DNA from: Stutzerimonas stutzeri
GTDB lineage: Bacteria > Pseudomonadota > Gammaproteobacteria > Pseudomonadales > Pseudomonadaceae
Assembly (NCBI GenBank): GCA_002339675.1
Contig: DDKB01000018.1
Span: forward strand, 1 to 64,000
Direction: 5' to 3'
DNA length: 64,000 bases
Position 1 is the stretch's first letter. Every line of letters begins with the position of its first letter. This document shows positions 25,601 to 34,340 of this stretch, piece by piece. The position numbers and the translations under genes are program-made. The notes under the pieces were generated by a model. That model had not been told where the DNA came from. It searched no databases and was given only the letters and a program-made list of their open reading frames with translations.

Positions 25601-27103
25601 ACGCACCCGCCGCGACAACACGGCCATGGGCGTGTCGTCACCCATGGAACCGACGGCCTCCTGGCCCTGCTCGGCGAGCGGACGCAGCACCTGATCACGC
25701 TCCTCGAAGGTGACCTGGAACATCTTCATGTATTGCTTGAGCTGGTCCGGATCATAGAACGCCGAGCCATGGTCGTTGTCGTCCAGCGTCGACTGGATGC
25801 GCAGCGCGTTCTGCCGCAGCCATTTCTTGTAAGGATGTTGCGACTTCAGCCGGTTGTCGATGTCGTCGGTGTGCAGCACTTGGCCGGTCAGCGTGTCCAC
25901 TGCCAGAATTTGGCCTGGGCCGACCCGCCCCTTGGCGATCACATCCTCAGGCTTGTAGTCCCAGACCCCCGCTTCCGACGCCAGCGTGATGTAACCGTTA
26001 CGGGTGGTCACCCAGCGCGCCGGGCGCAGGCCATTGCGGTCGAGCAGGCAAATGGCGTGGCGGCCGTCGGTCAGCACCACGCCGGCCGGGCCATCCCAGG
26101 GCTCCATGTGCATGGAGTTGAATTCGTAAAACGCGCGCAGGTCGGGATCCATCGTCTCGACGTTCTGCCAGGCCGGCGGAATGATCATGCGCAGGCCACG
26201 GAACAAATCCATGCCGCCGGTGACCAACAGCTCCAACATGTTATCCATGCTCGAGGAGTCGGAGCCGGTGCGGTTAACCAACGGATCGAGGCTTTCCAGG
26301 TCGGGCAGCAGCTCATTGGCGAACTTCAGCCGGCGCGCCTGCGCCCAGTTGCGGTTGCCGGTGATGGTGTTGATTTCACCATTGTGGGCGAGAAAGCGGA
26401 ACGGCTGGGCCAACGGCCACTGCGGCATGGTGTTGGTGGAAAAGCGCTGGTGGAATACGCAGATCGCAGTCGCCAGGCGCTCATCGCCGAGGTCCGGGTA
26501 GAACTGTGCCAGGTCGGCGGGCATCATCAAACCTTTGTAGATGATGTCCTTGTCCGAAAAGCTGCAGACGTAGAATGCCTTGTCTTCAGCCAGCGCGACT
26601 TCTGCGCGGCGGCGAGCGAAGAACAGCTTGATGCCGAATTCACGTTCGGACAAGCCTTCGGCCGAGACGAACACCTGTTCGATCCGCGGCAGACGCTCCA
26701 GGGCCAGGCGACCCAATACAGTGGTGTCGATCGGCACTTCGCGCCAGCCAACCAGCGTCAGCCCCTGGGCTGCGATCTGTTCGTTGAGCTGGGCCCGGGC
26801 CGCTTCCGCCTTGGTCGCGTCTTGGCTGAGAAAGATCATGCCGACGGCATATAGCGTTGGGAGATCGACTCCGAACTGTTCCCGGGCAATGGCGCGCAAG
26901 AACGCATCGGGCTTTTGCATCAGCAAGCCACAGCCATCGCCGGTCTTGCCGTCGGCGTTGATGCCGCCGCGATGGGTCATGCAGGTGAGCGATTGAATGG
27001 CAGTCTGAAGCAGGTGATGGCTTGCCTCGCCCTGCATGTGGGCGATCAGACCGAAGCCGCAGTTATCCTTGAACTCTTCAGGACGAAACAGACCTGCTCT
27101 CAT
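22655..27103 (-). CDS. gltB: Glutamate synthase large subunit
   Basis: This is the alpha subunit of glutamate synthase, 1482 residues. It makes two glutamates from glutamine and 2-oxoglutarate. It has an N-terminal class II glutamine amidotransferase domain whose nucleophile should be Cys15 (NCGFGLIAHMQG) after propeptide cleavage. Then come a central domain, an FMN-binding TIM barrel (ISGYDGGTGASPLTSIRYAG), the 3Fe-4S Cys segment (CHLNNCATGIATQ) and a C-terminal beta-helix with repeated GG motifs. The ATG at 27103 follows GGAG; the GTG two codons earlier overlaps that ribosome site and is less likely. Confidence 0.96.
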   Translation of the reverse strand: MRAGLFRPEEFKDNCGFGLIAHMQGEASHHLLQTAIQSLTCMTHRGGINADGKTGDGCGLLMQKPDAFLRAIAREQFGVDLPTLYAVGMIFLSQDATKAEAARAQLNEQIAAQGLTLVGWREVPIDTTVLGRLALERLPRIEQVFVSAEGLSEREFGIKLFFARRRAEVALAEDKAFYVCSFSDKDIIYKGLMMPADLAQFYPDLGDERLATAICVFHQRFSTNTMPQWPLAQPFRFLAHNGEINTITGNRNWAQARRLKFANELLPDLESLDPLVNRTGSDSSSMDNMLELLVTGGMDLFRGLRMIIPPAWQNVETMDPDLRAFYEFNSMHMEPWDGPAGVVLTDGRHAICLLDRNGLRPARWVTTRNGYITLASEAGVWDYKPEDVIAKGRVGPGQILAVDTLTGQVLHTDDIDNRLKSQHPYKKWLRQNALRIQSTLDDNDHGSAFYDPDQLKQYMKMFQVTFEERDQVLRPLAEQGQEAVGSMGDDTPMAVLSRRVRSPYDYFRQQFAQVTNPPIDPLRESIVMSLETCLGAERNVFEETADHANRAILTTPVISPAKWRTIMELDRPGFERQLIDLNYDESMGLEAAVRNVADQAEEAVRSGKVMLILSDRHIQPGKLPVHAALAVGAVHHRLIETGLRCDCNILVETATARDPHHFAVLIGFGATAVYPFLAFEVLGDLIRTGEVLGDLYEVFKHYRKGISKGLLKIISKMGISTITSYRGAQLFEAVGLAEEVVDVSFRGVASRIKGARFVDLEAEQKALAAEAWAARKPIQQGGLLKFVYGGEYHAYNPDVVAALQVAVQQGDYNRFKEYTALVDQRPAAMLRDLLKLKVAEQPLALEEVEPLERILKRFDSAGISLGALSPEAHEAIAAAMNRIGARSNSGEGGEDPSRYRTERSSKIKQVATGRFGVTPEYLVNAEVLQIKVAQGAKPGEGGQLPGGKVNGLIAKLRYAVPGVTLISPPPHHDIYSIEDLAQLIFDLKQVNPKALVSVKLVAEPGVGTIAAGVAKAYADLITISGYDGGTGASPLTSIRYAGSPWELGLAETHQTLRGNDLRGKVRVQTDGGLKTGLDVVKAAILGAESFGFGTAPMIALGCKYLRICHLNNCATGIATQNDQLRKDHFIGTVDMVVNFFTFVAEETREWLARLGVRSLQELIGRTDLLELLPGETAKQNHLDLTPLLGSDHIPADKPQFCEVEKNPPFDQGLLAEEMVKLARTAIDAKSGGEFELEICNCDRSIGARVSGEIAQVHGNQGMKDAPITFRFKGTAGQSFGVWNAGGLHLYLEGDANDYVGKGMTGGKLVITQPKGSDFESQHSAIVGNTCLYGATGGKLFASGTAGERFAVRNSGAHAVVEGTGDHCCEYMTGGFVCVLGKTGYNFGSGMTGGFAYVLDMDNSFVDRVNNELVNLQRITGETMEAHRSHLQEVLREYVAETDSAWGATLLDNLDDYLRRFWLVKPKAANLASLLSTTRANPQ

Positions 27104-27248
27104 AGGCACTCCACCAGCTAAATGCGTTGTAAATCAACCCCTTATTGGCGGCGCACAAAAAAGCCCCGCCATACACGTGGGCAAAAGGGGGAGCAGTTTA
27201 CAAAGCCCGGTAGAGTGACACAATTTAAATTTTGCAAGCCCCAAAACA

Positions 27249-27261
27249 GTGCGTCGCGCAC
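27249..27261 (-). terminator. Possible terminator after the SPOR/AAA gene
   Basis: GTGCG and CGCAC pair around a 3-base loop. On the minus strand the hairpin is followed by TGTTTTGGGG, a weak U tract. It lies 17 bp after the stop codon of the DamX-like gene and 146 bp before gltB, so it probably closes the pil-aro transcription unit. Confidence 0.5.
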
Positions 27262-27277
27262 CTTTTTGAGGCATACG

Positions 27278-28807
27278 TTAGCGTGCGCCCTTCATTTCCT
27301 GCTGTACGCTGGCAAAACTGCGCGGCCAAGGCTTGCCGGCGCGCAGCGCCTGCGGCAACGTCTTGATGGCCGCGACCGCGGCGTCGCGACTGACAAAGTT
27401 GCCGTAGGTCACGACATAGAGCGGCTTACCTTCATGCTGCTTGACGAAATAACGGAATCCTTCACCGTGCGTCTTGACCAGCGTCTGCGCGTTGCTCTGT
27501 GACCGGGTCCCAAGCACCTGGACCAGAAAACGGGTCTTGGGTTGCGACGCGTACCAGTCTGCCGGTGCCGCTTCGCCGGCCCTTGGCGCCGGAGCCGGAG
27601 CCGTTGTAGCCCGTGCAGGCGCCGTCGCGCGCTCTGCAACCGCCGGCGGCTGGGCCGGAGCGGGTGCAGGCACAGGTGCAGGTGCAGGTGTAGGTGTAGG
27701 TGTAGGTGCAGCAGATTGAGGAACAGCTGGAGTTTCGGCCGGCGAGCTCTCCTGCGTGATATCTGGAGCAAACGCGTCCGGCGCTGCTGCCGCGTCGTCC
27801 AGCTCAGCGCCGCCCGCTGCCGCGAGCGGCTCTCGAATGATAGGCTCCTCGGCCTCTTGCGTTGCGCCAGGCGCGGAGCCGTCTTCCGTGGCGGACGCGG
27901 ACGGGGCAGCGCCATCCAGCGGCAACGGCGTGGCCACCGGCGCATCCGGCTCATCCTCTTGCCCACGCATTAGCAAGGCAACGACGACAACGACAATCAC
28001 GGCAATCAGTGCGAGCAAATGCTTGATCGGCAGCGAGAAACGCCAAGCACCAGCCTTGCCCTTGCCTTTCGATTGCTGCATTGCAGCCAGCAGCTCGTCT
28101 CGGGCGGCCTGATTGATCGCACCCGGCCAGCCGCCGGACTCTTCATGGATCTGCCGGACTTGTTCATCACTGAGGCAGCCCGGCCGACCGCCGGCCCCCT
28201 CCAGACGCAGCGTCACGTATTCCCGGGTTTCGTCCTCCTCATACGGCTGCAGGGCGATCACGTGAAAACGCTCCTCGCCCTCCACCAGGGCTTCCAGGCG
28301 CGCTACCAGCGCCTGCTCGCCGAAGAGAAACACGTGCGGACGACCTTCCGGACAACCCTGCGCGAGCCGCAGCAGAGTCTCCACTGCAGCGCCGGTCAGG
28401 CGCTCGGCGTCGTCGACCAACAGATACACTTCCTGTCCGGTCAAGGCCAACTGGATGATCTGCGCCATGATCGAATCGAAATCGGTGCGCGCGCAGCCAA
28501 GGGCCTGCGCCAGCTGTTGCAACAGAGCACTGGAATCGAGGGTGTCCTGCGGCGAAATCACCACACTCTGCACGGACTGCTTGTTGCTGCTCGCCACCAG
28601 TGCCTGACGCACCAGCGTCTTGCCACTGCCCTCCGGCCCGGTCACGACCAGCAGCAACTGGCTATAACGTGCCAGATGATGCAACTGGCCGAGTACTGGC
28701 TTGCGCTGCGCCGGAAAGAACTTGAAGCCGGGCACTCGGGCTGCGAAGGGGTCGTGACTGAACCCGTAGTGATTCAGATAGGAGTCGTCGGCAGACAAGC
28801 TGGTCAT
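27278..28807 (-). CDS. DamX-like protein: AAA ATPase domain, membrane helix and SPOR domain
   Basis: This 509-residue protein has an ExeA-like AAA domain (about 1-250) with Walker A GPEGSGKT and a DD(A)E box in VYLLVDDAERL. A single membrane helix follows near residue 265 (HLLALIAVIVVVVVALLM). A long Pro/Ala-rich periplasmic linker leads to a C-terminal SPOR domain (about 425-500, KTRFLVQVLGTRSQSNAQ) that should bind denuded peptidoglycan at the division septum. It sits 9 bp after aroB, as damX does in many gammaproteobacteria, and a role in cell division is inferred. The linker is encoded partly by tandem hexamers. Confidence 0.88.
   Translation of the reverse strand: MTSLSADDSYLNHYGFSHDPFAARVPGFKFFPAQRKPVLGQLHHLARYSQLLLVVTGPEGSGKTLVRQALVASSNKQSVQSVVISPQDTLDSSALLQQLAQALGCARTDFDSIMAQIIQLALTGQEVYLLVDDAERLTGAAVETLLRLAQGCPEGRPHVFLFGEQALVARLEALVEGEERFHVIALQPYEEDETREYVTLRLEGAGGRPGCLSDEQVRQIHEESGGWPGAINQAARDELLAAMQQSKGKGKAGAWRFSLPIKHLLALIAVIVVVVVALLMRGQEDEPDAPVATPLPLDGAAPSASATEDGSAPGATQEAEEPIIREPLAAAGGAELDDAAAAPDAFAPDITQESSPAETPAVPQSAAPTPTPTPAPAPVPAPAPAQPPAVAERATAPARATTAPAPAPRAGEAAPADWYASQPKTRFLVQVLGTRSQSNAQTLVKTHGEGFRYFVKQHEGKPLYVVTYGNFVSRDAAVAAIKTLPQALRAGKPWPRSFASVQQEMKGAR
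27675..27710. repeat. Six tandem hexamers (GGTGYA) inside the DamX-like linker
   Basis: Six adjacent 6-bp units (GGTGCA or GGTGTA) occur here, with two more degenerate units just before them at 27663-27674. On the coding strand they encode alternating Pro-Thr and Pro-Ala. Changes in copy number would keep the frame and only alter linker length. Confidence 0.85.
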
Positions 28808-28816
28808 GAAGATCTC

Positions 28817-29920
28817 TTAGATTCCTGATTGTTGCGCCAGCGCGTCATAGTCGACCGCCAACGTGGATTCCAGCACGGCGAGCGGGAAATCGCCGGTTAC
28901 AATGGCTCGGCCCAGCCCCTTGAGCAGCACCAGCCGCAACCGGCCGTCGACAACCTTCTTGTCGACGGCCATGTGACGAAGGAAGCTCTCCGGCGTCATT
29001 TCGGCCGGCGGCGAGACAGGTAGACCAGCGCGCCGCAACAGGCGTACAACCCGATCTCGCTCTTCAACTGTCAGCCACCCAAGTTGCCTGGACATTTCGA
29101 GCGCCATGACGGTGCCTGCCGAAACGGCCTCGCCGTGCAGCCAGGCGCCATACCCTTGGTTGGTTTCGATCGCATGACCGAAGGTGTGGCCCAGGTTGAG
29201 CGTGGCACGCACGCCGGACTCGCGCTCATCAGCACCGACGACCCGCGCCTTGGCCTCGCACGAACGATGAATCGCATAGGTCAACGCCTGCTGATCCAGG
29301 CGCAGCAGCGCGTCCATGTTGGCTTCCAGCCAGCCCAGGAAAGGCTCGTCGCAGATCAGACCGTACTTGATGACTTCGGCCAAGCCGGCCGACAGCTCGC
29401 GCGATGGCAAGGTCGTCAGCGTGGCCGTATCGATCAGCACCGCCTGCGGCTGGTAGAACGCCCCGATCATGTTCTTGCCGAGCGGATGGTTGATACCGGT
29501 CTTGCCGCCTACCGAGGAGTCGACTTGGGACAGCAGCGTGGTGGGCACCTGGATAAAGACGACGCCCCGCTGGTAGCTTGCGGCGGCAAACCCGGCCATG
29601 TCCCCGATCACACCCCCGCCCAGCGCGACGACCGTGGTGCCTCGGTCATGCCGGGCTTCGAGCAACCCGTCGAAGATGCTCTGCAGCGTCTGCCAGTTCT
29701 TGTGGCTTTCGCCATCGGGAAGCACGATGGTCGTCACGGCATAAGCGCCCAGGCTGCGAATCAGACGCTGAACATAGAGTGGCGCCACCGTGTCATTGGT
29801 AACGATCGCGACCTGCCTACCCTTGATATGGGTCTGCAGCAGCTCACCTTGGTCGAGGAGCCCTTCGCCTACCAGGATCGGATAGCTGCGCTCGCCCAGG
29901 TCAACATGAAGAGTCTGCAT
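28817..29920 (-). CDS. aroB: 3-dehydroquinate synthase
   Basis: This second shikimate-pathway enzyme, 367 residues, converts DAHP to 3-dehydroquinate and is NAD- and metal-dependent. Conserved GDGESHKNW-type segment (LPDGESHKNW), VALGGGVIGDMAGFAAASYQRG, and QVDSSVGGKTGINHPLGKNMIG are present. The metal-ligand region LNLGHTFGHAIE appears near residue 250. It lies 23 bp after aroK and 9 bp before the DamX-like gene, in the pil-aro operon. Confidence 0.96.
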   Translation of the reverse strand: MQTLHVDLGERSYPILVGEGLLDQGELLQTHIKGRQVAIVTNDTVAPLYVQRLIRSLGAYAVTTIVLPDGESHKNWQTLQSIFDGLLEARHDRGTTVVALGGGVIGDMAGFAAASYQRGVVFIQVPTTLLSQVDSSVGGKTGINHPLGKNMIGAFYQPQAVLIDTATLTTLPSRELSAGLAEVIKYGLICDEPFLGWLEANMDALLRLDQQALTYAIHRSCEAKARVVGADERESGVRATLNLGHTFGHAIETNQGYGAWLHGEAVSAGTVMALEMSRQLGWLTVEERDRVVRLLRRAGLPVSPPAEMTPESFLRHMAVDKKVVDGRLRLVLLKGLGRAIVTGDFPLAVLESTLAVDYDALAQQSGI

Positions 29921-29943
29921 AGCCGCCCCGCGATTAAAAGGGG

Positions 29944-30495
29944 CTAGGATAGCGCAGATTGCCCCGCACTTTCACGAGCCGCAACGGCGTGGAGCTGCTC
30001 GAGAATTTCCGCCACCACCAGCCGCGGTGGGCGCTCGTCAGTCTGGATCACGATGTCGGCGATTTCGCGGTACAGCGGGTCGCGAATAGCCATTAGGTTC
30101 GTCAGTATCTCGCGAGGATTGGAGGCCTGTAAGAGCGGGCGATTGCGGTCCCTGGCCGTCCGGTCGAGCTGCTGCTCGACCGAGGTGCAGAGATAGATCA
30201 CCCGGCCACCGGCCTGCAGTAACCGGCGATTGTCAGGCCGCAACACCGCGCCGCCACCGGTTGCCAACACCACACCCTGCATCTCACAGAGCGCCTCGAT
30301 GACGGCATGCTCACGCTCGCGGAAACCTTGCTCACCCTCGACATCGAAAATCAGCGGAATGCTGGCACCGGTGCGCTGCTCGATTTCCTTGTCGGAATCC
30401 CGAAAAGGGAGCCGCAGCTCCTTGGCGAGCAGCCGTCCGATGGTGCTCTTACCAGCGCCCATCGGACCGACGAGTATTAGATTTCGCTTCTCCAA
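29944..30495 (-). CDS. aroK: Shikimate kinase
   Basis: This 183-residue P-loop kinase phosphorylates shikimate. It has Walker A GPMGAGKS near residue 10, the shikimate-binding DSDKEIE segment and GGGAVL. No ATG or GTG is available; the TTG at 30495 is the only start consistent with the family's MxxRNLILVGPMGAGK opening. It sits one base after the pilQ stop, so initiation is probably coupled to pilQ translation. The TTG may keep its level low. Confidence 0.93.
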   Translation of the reverse strand: MEKRNLILVGPMGAGKSTIGRLLAKELRLPFRDSDKEIEQRTGASIPLIFDVEGEQGFREREHAVIEALCEMQGVVLATGGGAVLRPDNRRLLQAGGRVIYLCTSVEQQLDRTARDRNRPLLQASNPREILTNLMAIRDPLYREIADIVIQTDERPPRLVVAEILEQLHAVAARESAGQSALS

Positions 30496-30496
30496 C

Positions 30497-32572
30497 TCAA
30501 CGATTCACTGCGATTGCCTGGTTATTCAGGATTTTGGGTGTCAGGAATATCAGGAGTTCAGACTTGGCATCTGACACGACATCACGCCGGAACATCCTAC
30601 CAAGATACGGCAGATCTCCGAGGAAAGGAACTTTGTCCACTGACTTGCTCTGCGTATTGGAAAACACGCCACCAATCACGACGGTTTCGCCATCGTTGAC
30701 CAGAATCTTGGCATTGACTTCGTTCTTGCGGATCGTCGGCGTCCCGTTGACATCGTTAGCGAAGTCCGGCTCGTCCTTGTTTACCTTGACCTCCATAATG
30801 ATCCGGTTGTCGGGCGTAATCTGCGGGGTCACCTCGAGAGAAAGCGCGGCCTCAACGAAGGTAGTGGAGGTTGCCCCACTGGAGCTCGCTTCCTGATAAG
30901 GGATCTCCGATCCCTTGAGAATTTTCGCTGTTTCCTTATCTGCAGTCATCACTTTTGGCTGAGATACCACCTCGCCATTCCCAGACTTCTCCATCGCGGT
31001 CAGTTCGAGGTCGAGCAACAGGTTGTTCGTTACGTAACCAATCCCGATCCCCGCTGTGGGGTTGGCGACACCCATATCAACAAATGGAACGTTCCTAGTG
31101 ATGTCGTCGCCGGTATTACCGCTTTCGTCGCCGAAATCATCGTTTCCGTAGACCAGACCACGCCCATTGCCAAAGGTCTGGGTCCCCCCCCAACGCACAC
31201 CCAGCGCTTTGTCGTAATTGACGTTTGCCTCGACAATCCTCGCCTCGATCATTACCTGCCGAACAGGGATATCGAGCTGTGTGACGATACGACGCAGCTC
31301 ATCCAGACGCTCCTGTGTCTGATAGGCAATGATGTTGTTGGTCCGGTCGTCCACCGCAATGGACCCTCGATCTTCGCTCGTGCCCTCCTTGTTCGCGACT
31401 GACTGAAACAACCGGGCGATGTCGGCCGCCTTCGCATAGTTGACCTGCACCACTTCGCGGCGCAGCGGTGCCAGTTCGGCAATCTGACGCTGGGACTCGA
31501 GCTCCTGGCGTTCACGCGCTGCAATTTCGTCGGCTGGCGCAACCAGAAGCACGTTACCGACCTGGCGCTTGTCGAGCCCCTTGGTCTTAAGCACGAGATC
31601 CAGAGCCTGATCCCACGGCACGTTCTGCAACCGAAGCGTAATGTTGCCCTGGACCGTATCGCTGGCTACCAGGTTGAGGTCGGTGAAATCAGCGATCAGC
31701 TGCAGCACGGAGCGGACGTCAATGTCCTGGAAATTCAGCGACAGCTTTTCGCCCGAATAAGTGAAGTGTTCGGCCTTGCGTTTCTCCGCATCGGCCTCGG
31801 TCAGCGGCTTAACACTGATGGTCAGCTTATCGTCGGTCTGGTAGGCCAGATAGTCGTAGCGCCCCGAGGGCTCGATGGCAATGCTGGCGCCTTCGGCCTT
31901 GCTGCTGGAATCTACGAACTTGACCGGCGTGGCAAAGTCCTGCACATCCAGCCGCACCCGTAGCGACTCCGGCAACTGGGTATTGGCGAAGGCAACCCGG
32001 ATCTTGCCGCCCTGCTCTTCGATGCTCGGACTGATCGAAGGATCGGATAGCGTGATGATCACGTTGCCTGCACCGTCGTCGCCACGACGAAAATCGATGT
32101 TGCTGATCGCCTGCCCGACCGCCATGGGTGTCGCAGCCGGCGCAGCCGGTTTGGCTGCCATCGGCGCTGCGGTTGCAACTGAGGAAGGCGCTGCGGTTTC
32201 GCCGAGCACGACGAACAAGTTGTTTCCGTCGACACGGGTCGAGTAAGGCACAAGCGAGGTCAGGTTCACGATGAGCCGTGTGCGGCCCTGCGCCTCGACA
32301 ACGGTGACACTGCGCGCATTGCCTACGCCCAGCTCGTGGTTCTTTGCAGCGAGCTTGCTGGACACGCCAGGAAGATCCAGCGCGATGCGTGCGGGCTGGT
32401 CGAGGGTATAACCACGCGGCGTCGCCACTGGTTCGTCGAAGGCTAGCTTCAGCTCGACGCGATCACCCGGCAGGGAGGCGACATCAAGCGCTTGCAGATT
32501 AGCCGCCAGCAACGCGGGCGAAATCACAACCGCGAGCAAGGACAAACCAAGGCGGGACAGAGTGGTTTTCAT
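30497..32572 (-). CDS. pilQ: Type IV pilus secretin PilQ
   Basis: This is the outer-membrane channel for type IV pili, 691 residues. The signal peptide covers about 1-23 (SLLAVVISPALLAA). Two AMIN domains bind peptidoglycan (LDVASLPGDRVELKLAF near the start, then a second). Next come STN and N1 domains (SLNFQDIDVRSVLQLIADF), and the C-terminal secretin domain has the VPFLGDLPYLGRMFR signature near the end. The start at 32572 is chosen for its signal peptide and GGAAG ribosome site; an upstream in-frame ATG at 32620 would bury the signal. It is the last pil gene of pilMNOPQ. Confidence 0.96.
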   Translation of the reverse strand: MKTTLSRLGLSLLAVVISPALLAANLQALDVASLPGDRVELKLAFDEPVATPRGYTLDQPARIALDLPGVSSKLAAKNHELGVGNARSVTVVEAQGRTRLIVNLTSLVPYSTRVDGNNLFVVLGETAAPSSVATAAPMAAKPAAPAATPMAVGQAISNIDFRRGDDGAGNVIITLSDPSISPSIEEQGGKIRVAFANTQLPESLRVRLDVQDFATPVKFVDSSSKAEGASIAIEPSGRYDYLAYQTDDKLTISVKPLTEADAEKRKAEHFTYSGEKLSLNFQDIDVRSVLQLIADFTDLNLVASDTVQGNITLRLQNVPWDQALDLVLKTKGLDKRQVGNVLLVAPADEIAARERQELESQRQIAELAPLRREVVQVNYAKAADIARLFQSVANKEGTSEDRGSIAVDDRTNNIIAYQTQERLDELRRIVTQLDIPVRQVMIEARIVEANVNYDKALGVRWGGTQTFGNGRGLVYGNDDFGDESGNTGDDITRNVPFVDMGVANPTAGIGIGYVTNNLLLDLELTAMEKSGNGEVVSQPKVMTADKETAKILKGSEIPYQEASSSGATSTTFVEAALSLEVTPQITPDNRIIMEVKVNKDEPDFANDVNGTPTIRKNEVNAKILVNDGETVVIGGVFSNTQSKSVDKVPFLGDLPYLGRMFRRDVVSDAKSELLIFLTPKILNNQAIAVNR

Positions 32573-32623
32573 AAAAGGCTTCCGTTGTGCAGACCGGTGT
32601 AGTTTTTCCATTTTTGCCATGAC

Positions 32624-33151
32624 TCAGGACCGCTCTTTCAAGGTCAGGCTGCGCGGGCGCTCAAGCCACCCACCCTCTCCATCCGGAACGATTTCAAGCA
32701 CATCCACCTCCGCCTCGCTAATATCGACGATGCGTCCGTGGTTGCGCCCCAGATAGTCACCGATCTTGACTCGGTGAACCCCGTCGCCGCCTTTGATCAA
32801 AGCGTACTTGCCAGCCTCGTTGGTCAGCGTGCCGACCATCACGAAGTTTTCGATGTTGAACTGCTCGAGAAACTGTTTGACCCGCGTTTCGTCCGGCTTG
32901 ATGTCCTTTGACCCTTTCTGCCGCTGCGCCAGGTCGATTTTCATCGGCGGCTGGAACGGATGACGCAGGGAGGCCGCGCTGTAGGTGAACGGCTCATAAG
33001 GCAGGAACGCTGGCAACGGCTCGATCGAACCTTTGGGTTTGGCCCGGACCTCATCCATGTAGGCGCGCAAATCATCGAAATCGGCGCTTGCGCCGCATCC
33101 TGCCAACAGCGTCAGACCAAGGCCCAGCGCGACCAGTCGGGCTCCTTTCAT
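32624..33151 (-). CDS. pilP: Type IV pilus inner-membrane lipoprotein PilP
   Basis: This 175-residue lipoprotein has a lipobox (LTLLAGC, Cys at 19) and a C-terminal beta domain (FVMVGTLTNEAGKYALI). It links the PilNO inner-membrane complex to the PilQ secretin in the periplasm. Its start overlaps the pilO stop by 4 bp, and a 51 bp gap precedes pilQ. Confidence 0.95.
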   Translation of the reverse strand: MKGARLVALGLGLTLLAGCGASADFDDLRAYMDEVRAKPKGSIEPLPAFLPYEPFTYSAASLRHPFQPPMKIDLAQRQKGSKDIKPDETRVKQFLEQFNIENFVMVGTLTNEAGKYALIKGGDGVHRVKIGDYLGRNHGRIVDISEAEVDVLEIVPDGEGGWLERPRSLTLKERS

Positions 33152-33771
33152 TTCTGCAGCCCCTTGTCGTTGTAGCGATAGGTCTTGGCCAGGATGCTCA
33201 TGCGCAGCTTGGACGAGGAACCGGCGCTTTCCGGCTTTATCTCGAAGTCGTGAAGGGTGACGATGCGCGGCAGGCTGGCGACGCCGCTGACGAAGGTCGC
33301 CAGGTCGTGATAGCCGCCAACAACCTTTATCTGAATCGGCAGCTCAATGTAGAACTGCTGGGTCACCTCAGGCTGCAGCTTGATTTCCTCGAACTCCAGG
33401 CCGCTCCCAAGGCCGGTACGGGTAATATCCTCCAGGAGGCCCGGCACCTCGGTGTCGCTCGGCAACTGTCGCAGCAGCGCGCCGAAGGATGCCTCCATCT
33501 CGACCATCTGGGCCTTGTAGGCCTCCAGGTTGGCGGCCTGAAACGCCTTTGAGGAGAATTGCTGCTTGAGCGTCTCCTCCTGCGCCTTTTCCTGATCCAG
33601 GCTGAGCAACATGTCGCTCAGATAGAAGTAGTAGCCACCGCCGAGCACCAACACCATCAACAAAGCGGCAGCGATCACCTTGACCGCCGCAGGCCAGGAG
33701 CCCAGGTTGTTCATGTCCAGATCGGACAGGTCGATGCTTCGTAGATTATCGAGAGACGTCGCCAGGCTCAT
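33148..33771 (-). CDS. pilO: Type IV pilus alignment protein PilO
   Basis: This bitopic inner-membrane protein has 207 residues. A membrane helix lies near 28-52 (VIAAALLMVLVLGGGYYFYL), then a coiled coil (LSLDQEKAQEETLKQQFSSK), then a ferredoxin-like periplasmic domain. It forms a heterodimer with PilN. The ATG at 33771 overlaps the pilN stop by 4 bp, and longer in-frame extensions are entirely inside pilN. Confidence 0.95.
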   Translation of the reverse strand: MSLATSLDNLRSIDLSDLDMNNLGSWPAAVKVIAAALLMVLVLGGGYYFYLSDMLLSLDQEKAQEETLKQQFSSKAFQAANLEAYKAQMVEMEASFGALLRQLPSDTEVPGLLEDITRTGLGSGLEFEEIKLQPEVTQQFYIELPIQIKVVGGYHDLATFVSGVASLPRIVTLHDFEIKPESAGSSSKLRMSILAKTYRYNDKGLQK

Positions 33772-34340
33772 GGCTTGCCTCCTTCGACGGCGGCCGCCGG
33801 CTGCGTCTGCTGTACCGTTAGCTGGAAGGTATTTTCCTGATCGATGGCGCCGGCGGTCACTGCCTTGACCTCGTTCAGGTTCGGCGCCTCCAGCCACTCG
33901 GATTTGTCCAAATTTCGCATCAGGTTAGAGACCCGGTTGTTGGATTCCGCACCGCCGTCAATGGCGATGGTCTTGCCTGTCATCTTCAGGCCGGTGAAAT
34001 AGACGCCGTCGGGTAGCGTTCGCACCAACTGGTCGAACACCCGCCCGATGATTGGCCGGTTGCCCTGCAGGTCCTGGATGATCTTCATGCGCTCGAGCAA
34101 TTGTTGGCGACGTTCGCGCAACTGCTTTATTTCCACGATCCGCGCATCCAGCACCGCAATTTCCTTGCGAATGAACTCGTTTCGCGCGTTTTGTTGCTCG
34201 ATCGCGTGGGTGAAGTACTGATCCGCCAGGAACAATAGGCCTACCGCCACGACCGCAACTCCAGCGAGCGAAACCAGGAACCGCTGCTTTCGTTCCTCGC
34301 GAAGCTGCTCGCGCCAGGGTAAAAGGTTGATCCGAGCCAT
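33768..34340 (-). CDS. pilN: Type IV pilus alignment protein PilN
   Basis: This 190-residue inner-membrane protein has a short cytoplasmic tail with the PilM-binding motif INLLPWRE (residues 4-11). One membrane helix follows (about 23-42), then a coiled coil rich in Glu, Arg and Gln (about 45-80) and a periplasmic fold. It recruits PilM on the cytoplasmic side and pairs with PilO. Its start shares a base with the pilM stop. Confidence 0.96.
   Translation of the reverse strand: MARINLLPWREQLREERKQRFLVSLAGVAVVAVGLLFLADQYFTHAIEQQNARNEFIRKEIAVLDARIVEIKQLRERRQQLLERMKIIQDLQGNRPIIGRVFDQLVRTLPDGVYFTGLKMTGKTIAIDGGAESNNRVSNLMRNLDKSEWLEAPNLNEVKAVTAGAIDQENTFQLTVQQTQPAAAVEGGKP

Noticed and set aside
23240..26854. 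Long plus-strand open frames (up to about 645 codons) opposite gltB
   Set aside because: They lie fully inside gltB, which has clear domains and motifs. Long antisense frames are expected in GC-rich genes, and their translations match no family pattern.
27150..27220. Possible attenuator upstream of gltB (G/C-rich arms followed by a T run)
   Set aside because: The arms pair poorly and the stem could not be drawn convincingly by eye.
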